From contig NZ_JAJOIL010000028.1 of assembly GCF_021209385.1 (NCBI RefSeq), positions 1 through 64,000 on the forward strand: a stretch of 64,000 nucleotides of DNA. Direction: 5' to 3'. This document shows positions 16,801 through 23,150 of this stretch, one piece after another. A program made the position numbers and the translations under genes. The notes beneath the pieces were generated by a model. It was not told the origin of the DNA, searched no databases, and saw nothing but the letters and a program-made list of their open reading frames with translations. The stretch comes from Seleniivibrio sp. (lineage in GTDB: Bacteria; Chrysiogenota; Deferribacteres; Deferribacterales; Geovibrionaceae). Position 1 is the stretch's first letter. Every line of letters starts with the position of its first letter.

Positions 16801-17069
16801 ATTTCATCGAACATGCGCTGGCAAACGGCAGAACACTGCGCGAGGCGGTAATAGAATCAGGCGCTATCAGAACGCGTCCCGTTGTTCTCACCACCGTCGC
16901 AGTCATAACAGGCGCGCTGTTCATGCTCCCCGACCCGATATTTGCGGGGCTTGGCGTATCGCTCATAACAGGTGCCGTGGTGTCCACAGTGCTGACACTG
17001 CTCATAATACCTCTTATGTATTTCTTCCATAAGAGGTTTTGGGATAAAGAACATAAAGAATCAAACTAA
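13854..17069 (+). CDS. RND-family efflux permease (AcrB/HAE-like)
   Basis: A 1071-residue inner-membrane pump. It has an N-terminal TM1 (PLLVIATLFIGMVSIIM), two large periplasmic loops and two sets of six TM helices. The TM4 proton-relay aspartates are present in GLVVDDAIIVVENMERH, the drug-exporter (HAE) pattern, not the heavy-metal (HME) pattern. MVRNAVLLIDFIEHA is the symmetric TM10 region. The ATG at 13854 overlaps the previous stop by one base; a GTG one codon earlier is possible. The substrate cannot be told from sequence, although the cysteine-rich ArsR suggests a metal or thiol-reactive inducer. Confidence 0.95.
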   Translation: MEYPEKKNLASKIASAFITSKITPLLVIATLFIGMVSIIMTPKEEEPQIVVPMVDILVPYPGATAKDVEKSVTEPLEDIIWEIPGVEYVYSTSMNDMSMVIVRFKVGQDEEKSITKLKDKIDYNMDRMPHGVEPPLIKKQSIDDVPQMAFTFWSDKYDSYQLRRIVSEVEKNLKEVDNVSKTEIIGGYKRMVRIEPNIEKLKSYNLDLFRLFKAVEMSNMSLNTGEITKNNKVLYVSAGGFYKDADAVRNMVVGVAQGKAVYMKDVAAVTDGPEIPDHFLLMGFKASKDMERYPAVTLSISKRQGSDSVVVSDAVLHKLDAMKGYIIPSDVNVEVTRNYGETAFVKVMTLIEHLVGAIIAVILVMSITMGWRAGAVVFVALPVTFALTFFVYFMFDYTLNRVTLFALIFVAGLVVDDAIIVVENMERHFRLGAKNLLQKAIYAVGEVGNPTILATVTVIVAIFPMAFVRGLMGPYMKPMPIGASLAMIFSLFVALIITPWLAYKLLARHAAKSNEAPIEDEAAYVKTTKLYRIYNKTFSALIDSARNRIIFAVVMLSLFFGAFVFIPTNLVVMKMLPFDNKNEVQIVIDMPEGTPLERTNLVASDVGKYLATVAEVKDYQIYTGIASPYNFNGLVRHYFMRRGHNVADIQVNFVDKSERKLDSHEMAKKLRGPVQEIGAKYKANIKIAEVPPGPPVLSTLVAEIYGPDEKTRADISRQVLDVFKSTKGVVDIDTYEEDDMMQYDLQVDKQKAAVMGISSEMVSKTLYMALQGAKVGILHTEEDREPVDIVVKLPEDRRNVIETLQEINIISMSGQPVSLGELVTVRQKLKDKAIYHKNMKPVTYVVADVAGEVESPVYAILAMKDRMSQIKWHGLDVKQYWTGQPDTYDLPSVKWDGEWQITYEVFRDLGLAFAAVLVLMYFVLVGWFRSFVTPLIMMVPIPLSLLGIIPGHFIFGQFFTATSMIGFIALAGIMVRNAVLLIDFIEHALANGRTLREAVIESGAIRTRPVVLTTVAVITGALFMLPDPIFAGLGVSLITGAVVSTVLTLLIIPLMYFFHKRFWDKEHKESN

Positions 17070-17070
17070 T

Positions 17071-17140
17071 GAGACTGCTTCGTCGTACCACTCCTCGCAG
17101 AGACGTCTTCGCGAGGAGCGTGAGCGACGCGGCGGTCTGA
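17071..17140. repeat. Palindromic repeat, family 3, copy 1
   Basis: Outer arms GAGACTGCTTCGTCG and CGACGCGGCGGTCTG pair imperfectly, and inner arms CTCCTCGC (17091) and GCGAGGAG (17111) pair perfectly. It resembles the widespread bacterial repeat with CTCCTCGC...GCGAGGAGC cores and GAAGCAATC-type ends. It lies between the RND pump and a small membrane-protein gene. Confidence 0.7.
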
Positions 17141-17155
17141 CTTCGGAGGAACATA

Positions 17156-17350
17156 ATGTCCATTAAAGATATTTTAAGACTTGTACCAGGAATATTCATA
17201 CTGGTCAGCGTTGGGCTGACCGTTGCCACTGACAACAAATGGTGGCTTCTGCTGGCAGCGTTCGTGGGGCTCAACCTGCTCCAATCAGCTTTTACAAAGT
17301 GGTGTCTGCTTGAAGATATACTGCGCAAAATGGGTATCCGCGAGGTCTGA
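17156..17350 (+). CDS. DUF2892-family small membrane protein
   Basis: A 64-residue protein. Two hydrophobic segments (about residues 9-25 and 28-43) are followed by the motif FTKWCLLEDILRKMGI, the pattern of DUF2892 (YgaP-like inner-membrane proteins), where a Cys follows the second helix. GGAGG lies 6-8 bases before ATG. The function is unknown; in other proteins the domain is fused to rhodanese. Confidence 0.85.
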   Translation: MSIKDILRLVPGIFILVSVGLTVATDNKWWLLLAAFVGLNLLQSAFTKWCLLEDILRKMGIREV

Positions 17351-17358
17351 TGAAAACG

Positions 17359-17393
17359 AGCCCGACAGTTTCTCTGTCGGGCTTAACTTTTTT
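17359..17393 (+). terminator. Rho-independent terminator
   Basis: AGCCCGACAG, a 5-base loop and CTGTCGGGCT form a 10-bp stem followed by TAACTTTTTT, just after the DUF2892 gene. Confidence 0.9.
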
Positions 17394-17410
17394 GTGCTAT
17401 ATATTGCTTC

Positions 17411-18442
17411 ATGAGCATCATCAAACTTGAGATAAACTACAAAAACCTGCTGATAGCTGCCGTAGGCGTCGGTGTGATAGTTCTGCTTTTCAAACTGCAG
17501 ACCATAATAACCGTATTCGCAATCTCCTTTTTCATCGCATACATGTTCGACCCGCTGGTGGATATTTTCGAGGCTCGCAAAATCCCCAGATATCTGACCA
17601 TTCTGGTCATGATGGCTATTGCTGCGGCGCTCATTGCTCTCTTTCTGGCATGGCTCATACCCGTTGCCGCATCGGAGATACAATATCTTGCAAACAACTC
17701 ACAGAACTATATAAATGCGGCGTTCGGATTCGTACAGCACTCGGCAGCAATGCTTAACATCCAGCTTGACGTTGAAGCGGTTAAAGAACACCTTGCTTCC
17801 CGCAGTACGGACTATATCAGAGAGATATTCTCCAGCATGTCCTCAATAATGTCTTCCTTCACAAAGGTTACGGGGGTTATTCTGAACGTGGCTCTGATAC
17901 CCATCCTAGTTTTTTACTTTCTCAAGGATTTCGACAAGATACTGGCGCGTGCGCTGGAGTTTCTGAATCATAAATTTAAAATGGACTTCAAAGGTTACTA
18001 CACCGAATTTGACAGCATCCTCTCCAAATATTTCAGGGGACAGATAATCGTAGCAATGATACTTGGAGTGCTTTATACGGCTGTTCTCCTCATATCCGGT
18101 GTAAAGCCGGCAGTTATAATCGGGGCGATTTCCGGCATACTGAGCATCGTCCCCTATCTCGGATTCATCGTCGGTTTCGGCACTTCCGTTATTCTCGCCG
18201 CTCTTCAATACGGTGACATGCTCCATCCGCTGATGGTCATCATCGGTTTTTCAATCGTACAATTCCTTGAAGGCAATTTCATAACCCCCCGTATCATAGG
18301 AGGCTCTCTGGGTCTACATCCCACCGCTGTAATTTTTGCTCTGATGGCTGGCGGTTCGTTATTCGGAATAGGCGGAATGATAATCGCCCTTCCTGTGGCG
18401 GCTTTCATTCGCGTTCTTATAAGCGAACGTTCTTCAGACTAA
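17411..18442 (+). CDS. AI-2E family (YdiK/PerM/TqsA-like) membrane protein
   Basis: A 343-residue polytopic membrane protein. Hydrophobic helices cluster at the N-terminus (about residues 10-90) and in the C-terminal half. The family signature is seen in VLIPILVFYFLKDFDKI, YFRGQIIVAMILGVLYTAVL, SIVPYLGFIVGF and FLEGNFITPRIIGGSLGLHP. Family members are ascribed roles in autoinducer-2 or small-solute export; the substrate here is unknown. It starts 18 bases after a terminator, so it needs its own promoter, which I could not identify. Confidence 0.92.
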   Translation: MSIIKLEINYKNLLIAAVGVGVIVLLFKLQTIITVFAISFFIAYMFDPLVDIFEARKIPRYLTILVMMAIAAALIALFLAWLIPVAASEIQYLANNSQNYINAAFGFVQHSAAMLNIQLDVEAVKEHLASRSTDYIREIFSSMSSIMSSFTKVTGVILNVALIPILVFYFLKDFDKILARALEFLNHKFKMDFKGYYTEFDSILSKYFRGQIIVAMILGVLYTAVLLISGVKPAVIIGAISGILSIVPYLGFIVGFGTSVILAALQYGDMLHPLMVIIGFSIVQFLEGNFITPRIIGGSLGLHPTAVIFALMAGGSLFGIGGMIIALPVAAFIRVLISERSSD

Positions 18443-18480
18443 GACGACTGATTTTATCCTGACATTTTCTCTTGCAAGTT

Positions 18481-18504
18481 CGTTATGTTCTGTGTTACAT
18501 AACG
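18481..18504. promoter_or_regulatory. ModE-box-like inverted repeat before modE
   Basis: CGTTATGT, eight bases, ACATAACG: a perfect 8-bp dyad ending 3 bases before the modE ATG. It matches the general ModE-site pattern of CGnTATAT-type half-sites. A possible promoter (TTGCAA, 18 bases, TACATA) overlaps it, so molybdate-dependent autorepression is plausible. Confidence 0.55.
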
Positions 18505-18507
18505 CTT

Positions 18508-19200
18508 ATGAAAATAGACGGTAAACTTTGGATAGATATCAACGGAAACGGGATCGCAGGACACGGCAGAATTAAACTGCTGGAACTGGTGCAGGCGACT
18601 GGTTCCATTAAAAAAGCGGCGGAGAGCATCAAGATGAGCTACAAAGCCGCATGGGACAGCATAAACCTGCTTAACGAGATTTACGGTACGCCGCTTGTGG
18701 AGAGGCAAACCGGAGGTAAAGGGGGCGGAGGAACCACCCTTACCAAATCCGGACTTGAACTGATTAAAACCTACAACCACTTAAGCCGGCTGCACATGAT
18801 GTATCTCGGAACACTCACGGAATCAAACAAGCTTGGCGGCGTTATAAAATCCATCGCCGACACCTATGCGCTTGTTGAAACCGACAACGGCGATACCATC
18901 GCCGGAACAATGCTTGACCCGGATCTCAAACCGGGCGAAACAGTATCCATTTTCATCAACCCCAAGGACATCATTCTGGTGGACAGTGACAAGCTTAAAA
19001 CCAGCGCCAGAAACATTCTGAAAACCCAGACAGAAAAGATTTTACCCGAAAAGGACATGACGGAAGTCATTTTGAAGACGGCATCCGGCACCGTGCTGAA
19101 ACTCAGCATCACAACCGCAAGCTCTGAAAAACTCGGTATTAAACCGGGTATGGAGATTTTTGCACTTTTCAAAACCGCTTCCGCTTTAATAATGAGGTGA
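18508..19200 (+). CDS. modE: ModE-family molybdate-responsive regulator
   Basis: A 230-residue protein. The N-terminal LysR-type winged helix is ModE-like (LLELVQATGSIKKAAESIKM, then SYKAAWDSIN and QTGGKGGGGTTLTKSG). Two TOBE/Mop molybdate-binding domains follow (GVIKSIADTYALVETDNGD and MTEVILKTASGTVLKLSITT). The ATG at 18508 fits the family start MKIDGKLWID; no ribosome-binding site precedes it, and the ModE-like box ends just before it, so a leaderless mRNA is possible. It heads the molybdate uptake locus, 4 bases before modA. Confidence 0.92.
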   Translation: MKIDGKLWIDINGNGIAGHGRIKLLELVQATGSIKKAAESIKMSYKAAWDSINLLNEIYGTPLVERQTGGKGGGGTTLTKSGLELIKTYNHLSRLHMMYLGTLTESNKLGGVIKSIADTYALVETDNGDTIAGTMLDPDLKPGETVSIFINPKDIILVDSDKLKTSARNILKTQTEKILPEKDMTEVILKTASGTVLKLSITTASSEKLGIKPGMEIFALFKTASALIMR

Positions 19201-19204
19201 AAAT

Positions 19205-19936
19205 ATGAAAAAGCTTCTGATCCTTGCCCTTGCACTGGCGCTTTCAACAACCGCCTTTGCAAAAGAACTCAACATCTCCGCAGCAGCTAACCTTCAGTTC
19301 GCGCTGGAAGAGGTAGGAAAAGCCTACAAAGCTGAAACAGGTACCGAAGTGAAAGCCGTTTACGGCGCATCCGGCAAACTTGTCGCACAGATACTTAACG
19401 GTGCAAAATTCGACATCTTCCTTGCCGCCGACATGGGTTTTGCACAAAAAGCATACGAAGCAGGTCTTACAACCGACAAACCCGTTATGTACGCTCAGGG
19501 TCTTCTTGTCCTCTGGTCTAAAAAATACGATATCAAAACCATCGCAGACCTTAAAGACGCCAAATATCAGAAGATAGCCATAGCTAACCCCAACACTGCA
19601 CCCTACGGCAGAGCAGCTGTTGAAGCCATGAAAAACTCCGGCGTTTACGATGCTGTTTCAGGTAAAATTGTTCAGGGCGAAAGCATCTCCACTATGGACA
19701 CTTACATTCAGACAGGCGCTGCAGAAGCTGCTTTTGCTGCTAAATCCCACCTTGCAAGCGGCAAAGTGAAAGACGCAGGCGCATGGTTTGACGTTGACAG
19801 AAAACTCTACTCACCCATCGAACAGGGCGGTGTAATACTTAAAGCAGGCGACGTTGCCGAATCTCAGAAATTCATGGAATTCCTGACTAAAGGCAAAGGC
19901 GCAGATATCATGAAAAAATACGGCTACGCAAAATGA
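19205..19936 (+). CDS. modA: Molybdate ABC transporter, periplasmic binding protein
   Basis: A 243-residue protein with a signal peptide (LLILALALALSTTAFA). The ModA motifs are present: ISAAANLQFALEEVGKAY, YGASGKLVAQILNGAKFDIF, LAADMGFAQKAYEAG and ANPNTAPYGRAAVEAM. These loops carry the serines, alanine and tyrosine that hold the oxyanion. AGGTG lies before ATG. It shares the operon with modB and modC and overlaps the next gene by 4 bases (ATGA). Confidence 0.95.
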   Translation: MKKLLILALALALSTTAFAKELNISAAANLQFALEEVGKAYKAETGTEVKAVYGASGKLVAQILNGAKFDIFLAADMGFAQKAYEAGLTTDKPVMYAQGLLVLWSKKYDIKTIADLKDAKYQKIAIANPNTAPYGRAAVEAMKNSGVYDAVSGKIVQGESISTMDTYIQTGAAEAAFAAKSHLASGKVKDAGAWFDVDRKLYSPIEQGGVILKAGDVAESQKFMEFLTKGKGADIMKKYGYAK

Positions 19937-20334
19937 ATCAGCTAGAGGCAAAGGTTCTTCATTACCGCACCTCCGGTCAGATTATTCTCTGCGAACTCGA
20001 ATCTTTCGGGGCGCAGGTCACGGCGGTTATTCTTGACAGCCCCGGCGAACTTGAATATCTGAAAGAGGGAAATGCTCTGAACATTCTGTTCAAAGAGACG
20101 GAGGTCATCATCGCCACGGGCGAGATAGGACAGCTCAGTCTTAATAACAGGTTCCGCGCAAAAATAACGGCGATGGAGAAAGGTGATATCTTCACCAGCC
20201 TTGCCATTGACTTCGGCACAGGCATGACATCAGTGATAACAACAAAGTCCGCTGAAAGGCTCGGACTTGCGGTCGGAACTGAGGTTACAGCCCTTGTGAA
20301 GGCAAACGAGATTGCAATAGGCAGGAGAGACTAG
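19933..20334 (+). CDS. Two-domain Mop (TOBE) molybdate-binding protein
   Basis: A 133-residue protein made almost wholly of two TOBE/Mop modules: residues 1-62 (KVLHYRTSGQIILCELESFG ... ETEVIIATGEI) and 70-133 (FRAKITAMEKGDIFTSLAID, then SAERLGLAVGTEVTALVKAN and EIAIG). Such di-Mop proteins bind oxyanions of molybdenum or tungsten, as in ModG-type molbindins. Its place between modA and modB with a 4-base overlap, directly followed by modB, suggests buffering of imported molybdate. It has no signal peptide, so it is cytoplasmic. Confidence 0.85.
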   Translation: MNQLEAKVLHYRTSGQIILCELESFGAQVTAVILDSPGELEYLKEGNALNILFKETEVIIATGEIGQLSLNNRFRAKITAMEKGDIFTSLAIDFGTGMTSVITTKSAERLGLAVGTEVTALVKANEIAIGRRD

Positions 20335-21006
20335 ATGCAAGAGCTTCTTTCTCCGCTTATCCTTACTTTTGAACTGGCGGCTGTGACAACCATTATTTTG
20401 GCTGTCACAGCCATTCCTTTTGCATACTGGCTTGCATCTGCAAATTTCAGAGGAAAATCCATTGTCGAATCCATAACGGGACTGCCAATCGTTCTGCCCC
20501 CTTCGGTTCTCGGTTTTTACCTTCTTGTTTTTATGGGTCCTCACGGCGCTTTGGGAAGTATTCTGGCACAGTTTAATATCAGGCTGGTCTTCACTTTTGA
20601 AGGGCTTGTCCTCGGTTCTGTCATATACAGTCTGCCATTCATGGTTCAGCCTGTTCAGGCAGGGTTTGAAGCGCTGCCTGTCTCTCTTAAAGAAGCATCG
20701 TATACACTTGGAAAATCAAAATTCCAGACATTTTTCCGTGTGGTTCTGCCCAATATTAAACCGTCGCTGATCACAGGCATCGTCCTAAGTTTCGCGCACA
20801 CAGTTGGCGAGTTCGGCGTAGTGCTTATGATAGGCGGCAGTATACCGGATCAGACAAGAGTTGCTTCAATAGCCATTTATGATCAGGTGGAGGCTCTGAA
20901 CTACAGCACGGCACACTTCTATTCTGCGGTGCTTTTTGTGCTTGCGTTCACTGTCCTTGTCACAGTTAATATGGTCAACAGAAAGATAAGCGGAAAAATA
21001 ATATGA
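20335..21006 (+). CDS. modB: Molybdate ABC transporter permease
   Basis: A 223-residue membrane protein with about five TM helices. The binding-protein-dependent permease EAA loop is EALPVSLKEASYTLGKSKFQ, and ModB-typical stretches are PIVLPPSVLGFYLLVF and AHTVGEFGVVLMIGGSIPDQ. The ATG directly follows the stop codon of the di-Mop gene. It overlaps modC by 4 bases. Confidence 0.95.
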   Translation: MQELLSPLILTFELAAVTTIILAVTAIPFAYWLASANFRGKSIVESITGLPIVLPPSVLGFYLLVFMGPHGALGSILAQFNIRLVFTFEGLVLGSVIYSLPFMVQPVQAGFEALPVSLKEASYTLGKSKFQTFFRVVLPNIKPSLITGIVLSFAHTVGEFGVVLMIGGSIPDQTRVASIAIYDQVEALNYSTAHFYSAVLFVLAFTVLVTVNMVNRKISGKII

Positions 21007-21866
21007 TTGAAATAGATGTTGTAAAACGTATCAAGACCGCCTCCGGAGAGGTCGATATGCATGTCAAAGTGGATATTGAAAAGGGCGGCTTCTGTTCCCT
21101 GTTCGGAAAATCAGGCGCCGGGAAAACAACTATAATGCGGCTCCTGGCGGGTCTCACGGAACCTGACGACGGCGTCATCAGAATAGACGGCAAAACATGG
21201 TACGATAAGAAAAACAAAATAAACGTCCCTGTAAACAAACGAAAATGCGGATTTGTCTTTCAGGATTATGCGCTCTTTCCTAACATGACGGTGCGCAGAA
21301 ACATAGAATACGCTTCCGTTAACAAGTCGAATGTGGACATGCTTATCGACATGGTGGGCATGCACGAGCTGAAAGACAGAAAACCTGCAAATCTTTCGGG
21401 CGGTCAGCGCCAGAGGGTTGCCCTTGCGAGAGCGCTTGCGGCAGAACCTGCAATACTGCTTCTGGACGAACCTTTTGCAGCTCTTGATGCCGACATGCGC
21501 GATACACTTCAAAACGAACTCAAAATTATACATAACAAGCTTGGGGTCACGACCATCCTCGTCAGCCACGACAAAGGCGAGGTATTCAAGCTGGCAAACA
21601 AGGTGTATGCCATGGACGACGGCGTAATTACTAAGATAGGCACGCCGGAAGAGGTCTTCACTGACAGCACCATAAGCGGAAAGTTTAAATTCACCGGACG
21701 GGTTTTAAAAGTTGAAAGAGCGGACTGCCTTTATGTTTTAACCCTGTCTATAGGAACCGAGGTGGGACATGTGGTCGCAACCCACTCGGAAGCCCGCGAT
21801 ATATCCATCGGCGACAGGGTACTGGTCTACACAAAGGCATTCAACCCATCGGTTAAAAAGATATGA
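21003..21866 (+). CDS. modC: Molybdate ABC transporter ATP-binding protein
   Basis: A 287-residue ATPase. Walker A is GKSGAGKTT (about residue 37), the signature is LSGGQRQRVALARAL, Walker B is LLLDEPFAALD and the switch His is in LVSHD. The C-terminal 65 residues form a single TOBE-like region (FTGRVLKVERADCLYVLTLS), shorter than the di-TOBE end of E. coli ModC. It powers molybdate import with ModAB. A terminator follows immediately. Confidence 0.94.
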   Translation: MIEIDVVKRIKTASGEVDMHVKVDIEKGGFCSLFGKSGAGKTTIMRLLAGLTEPDDGVIRIDGKTWYDKKNKINVPVNKRKCGFVFQDYALFPNMTVRRNIEYASVNKSNVDMLIDMVGMHELKDRKPANLSGGQRQRVALARALAAEPAILLLDEPFAALDADMRDTLQNELKIIHNKLGVTTILVSHDKGEVFKLANKVYAMDDGVITKIGTPEEVFTDSTISGKFKFTGRVLKVERADCLYVLTLSIGTEVGHVVATHSEARDISIGDRVLVYTKAFNPSVKKI

Positions 21867-21869
21867 AAA

Positions 21870-21895
21870 AGGCACGGTTTCCCGTGCCTTTTTAG
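21870..21895 (+). terminator. Rho-independent terminator of the mod operon
   Basis: GGCACGG, a 4-base loop and CCGTGCC, then TTTTTAGTTTTT, 5 bases after the modC stop. Confidence 0.93.
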
Positions 21896-21933
21896 TTTTT
21901 ATATTGTGTTGTTATGGATAGACTGTAAATAAC

Positions 21934-22030
21934 CGCTGCTCAGAGGCGAGCAAAAGCATACGTTTGTGTATGTGTTGCGAGCGAGGAAAAACTGACGCCG
22001 TAATGCGAAGCATATAAGCTGCGTAAGCGA
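21934..22030. repeat. Intergenic repeat, family 2b, copy 1
   Basis: Contains GCATACGTTTGTGTATGTG (a small palindrome) and CTGACGCCGTAATGCGAAGC, both recurring in the same order at 34321-34415. It fills the space between the convergent modC and mop genes. Confidence 0.65.
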
Positions 22031-22240
22031 TTAGTCTACTGCTACTATGATAGAGGATGCCTTAACAATTGCGCAAACGCTTTTGCCTTTAGCAAGTGCA
22101 AGGTTTTCGCATGACGCTTTTGTAATGACAGATACAATCTCCTGCCCGCCGGGAAGCTCAATAACAACCTCTGCGTTGATGGCTCCTTCTTTGATCTCTT
22201 TAACTTTTCCTTCGAGTACGTTTCTGGCGCTGAATTTCAT
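22031..22240 (-). CDS. mop: Molbindin (single Mop domain)
   Basis: A 69-residue single-domain Mop protein: MKFSARNVLEGKVKEIKEGA, then INAEVVIELPGGQEIVSVIT and KASSIIVAVD. Family members form hexamers that bind molybdate or tungstate in the cytoplasm. The ATG at 22240 has an ideal AGGAGG 7 bases ahead; longer upstream frames lack one. It converges with modC but has its own promoter and a palindromic site upstream, so it belongs functionally to the molybdate locus. Confidence 0.94.
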   Translation of the reverse strand: MKFSARNVLEGKVKEIKEGAINAEVVIELPGGQEIVSVITKASCENLALAKGKSVCAIVKASSIIVAVD

Positions 22241-22271
22241 AACGAACCTCCTGAATCGAATTTGATACCAA

Positions 22272-22300
22272 AATATAATCCCGCAACCATCCATCGTCAA
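22272..22300 (-). promoter_or_regulatory. Promoter of mop
   Basis: On the minus strand TTGACG, a 17-base spacer and TATATT, about 30 bases before the mop ATG. Confidence 0.7.
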
Positions 22301-22324
22301 TAAAGTTTTTTCTTGTTTATCAAT

Positions 22325-22357
22325 AGAATAACGCAAAAAGCGTTATTCTGATAACGC
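22325..22357. promoter_or_regulatory. Overlapping palindromes upstream of the mop promoter
   Basis: Three alternating half-sites, ATAACGC, GCGTTAT and ATAACGC, make two overlapping dyads (AGAATAACGC-5-GCGTTATTCT and GCGTTAT-4-ATAACGC). They start 25 bases upstream of the mop -35 box. The CGTTAT/ATAACG core is the same as in the box before modE, but the spacing differs (4 or 5 bases against 12), so ModE binding is a guess. Confidence 0.45.
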
Positions 22358-22415
22358 TAAGATGCTGGCATCGAAACATAAAATATTTATTAAGAATAAC
22401 TATGAAATAACGGGT

Positions 22416-23150
22416 CTATTTCAACGGAAAATTGAAATAGTTGTCTTTGAAAGGTTCGTTTTTCAGCGTATAGTGCCACCACTCCTTGCTGTAGTTATAA
22501 AAACCCTGCTTTTCCATGGCGTTTTTAAGAATATATCTGTTCTTTCTCTGTTGTTTTGTTATCTCCGGGTTGTCCGTAGCTGACAAAGGGCTGAAACAAT
22601 CGAAACCTGTTCCCATATCAAGAGAATTATCCCCAAAGCGTTTTTCTGCGGGCGCATCGCAGCGTCGCAGGTTCCTGAAAGGTATAAAATTCTCTTTCGG
22701 TTTGCTGTTAAGCGGGATAACGGTCAGATCAACGGTACTTCCTCTGGAATGTCCAGACTTGTGGGCGATGAATCCGCGCACAAAAAGGGTCTCTTTAGGC
22801 TCATCAGGATAGAATTCAGCTTTTGTTTTCGTATCCTGCAAGTCTTCCGCCCAGCGTGCGAAATGATCAACAGCAGATTGCGGACGGTAGCAGTCGTAGA
22901 CCTTGAGGCTTAAACCTTTAGCCACAAGTTCAGCTTGCACTTTCTTAAGTGCCTGTGCCGCCTGAACAGTAAGCACACATTCCGGTTCTTCATATCCGTC
23001 AACATTCGCACCGACAAAGTTGTGATATCCGAAATATCTGATATCGTGTGCCACGTCCGGCGCTATGTCCCGCAGATACACAAAACCGTCAGGCAGAGCA
23101 AAGCATACGGATGCGGAGAGAATCAGCAGAGCAGAAAGTATCAGTCTCAT
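22416..23150 (-). CDS. Secreted D-alanyl-D-alanine dipeptidase (VanX family)
   Basis: A 244-residue protein with a signal peptide (LILSALLILSASVCFA). The M15D zinc-dipeptidase motifs are present: YDCYRPQSAVDHFARWA (catalytic Arg), SGHSRGSTVDLT (zinc His and Asp) and EWWHYT (catalytic Glu, zinc His). VanX-type enzymes split D-Ala-D-Ala; chromosomal periplasmic relatives such as DdpX recycle peptidoglycan D-Ala-D-Ala. No vanH or vanA ligase is nearby, so recycling is more likely than glycopeptide resistance. It overlaps pcrA by 4 bases. Confidence 0.9.
   Translation of the reverse strand: MRLILSALLILSASVCFALPDGFVYLRDIAPDVAHDIRYFGYHNFVGANVDGYEEPECVLTVQAAQALKKVQAELVAKGLSLKVYDCYRPQSAVDHFARWAEDLQDTKTKAEFYPDEPKETLFVRGFIAHKSGHSRGSTVDLTVIPLNSKPKENFIPFRNLRRCDAPAEKRFGDNSLDMGTGFDCFSPLSATDNPEITKQQRKNRYILKNAMEKQGFYNYSKEWWHYTLKNEPFKDNYFNFPLK

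Noticed and set aside
22416-23150. Glycopeptide-resistance locus
   Set aside because: Only a VanX-type dipeptidase is present; there is no vanH, vanA, or vanRS and the protein is exported.
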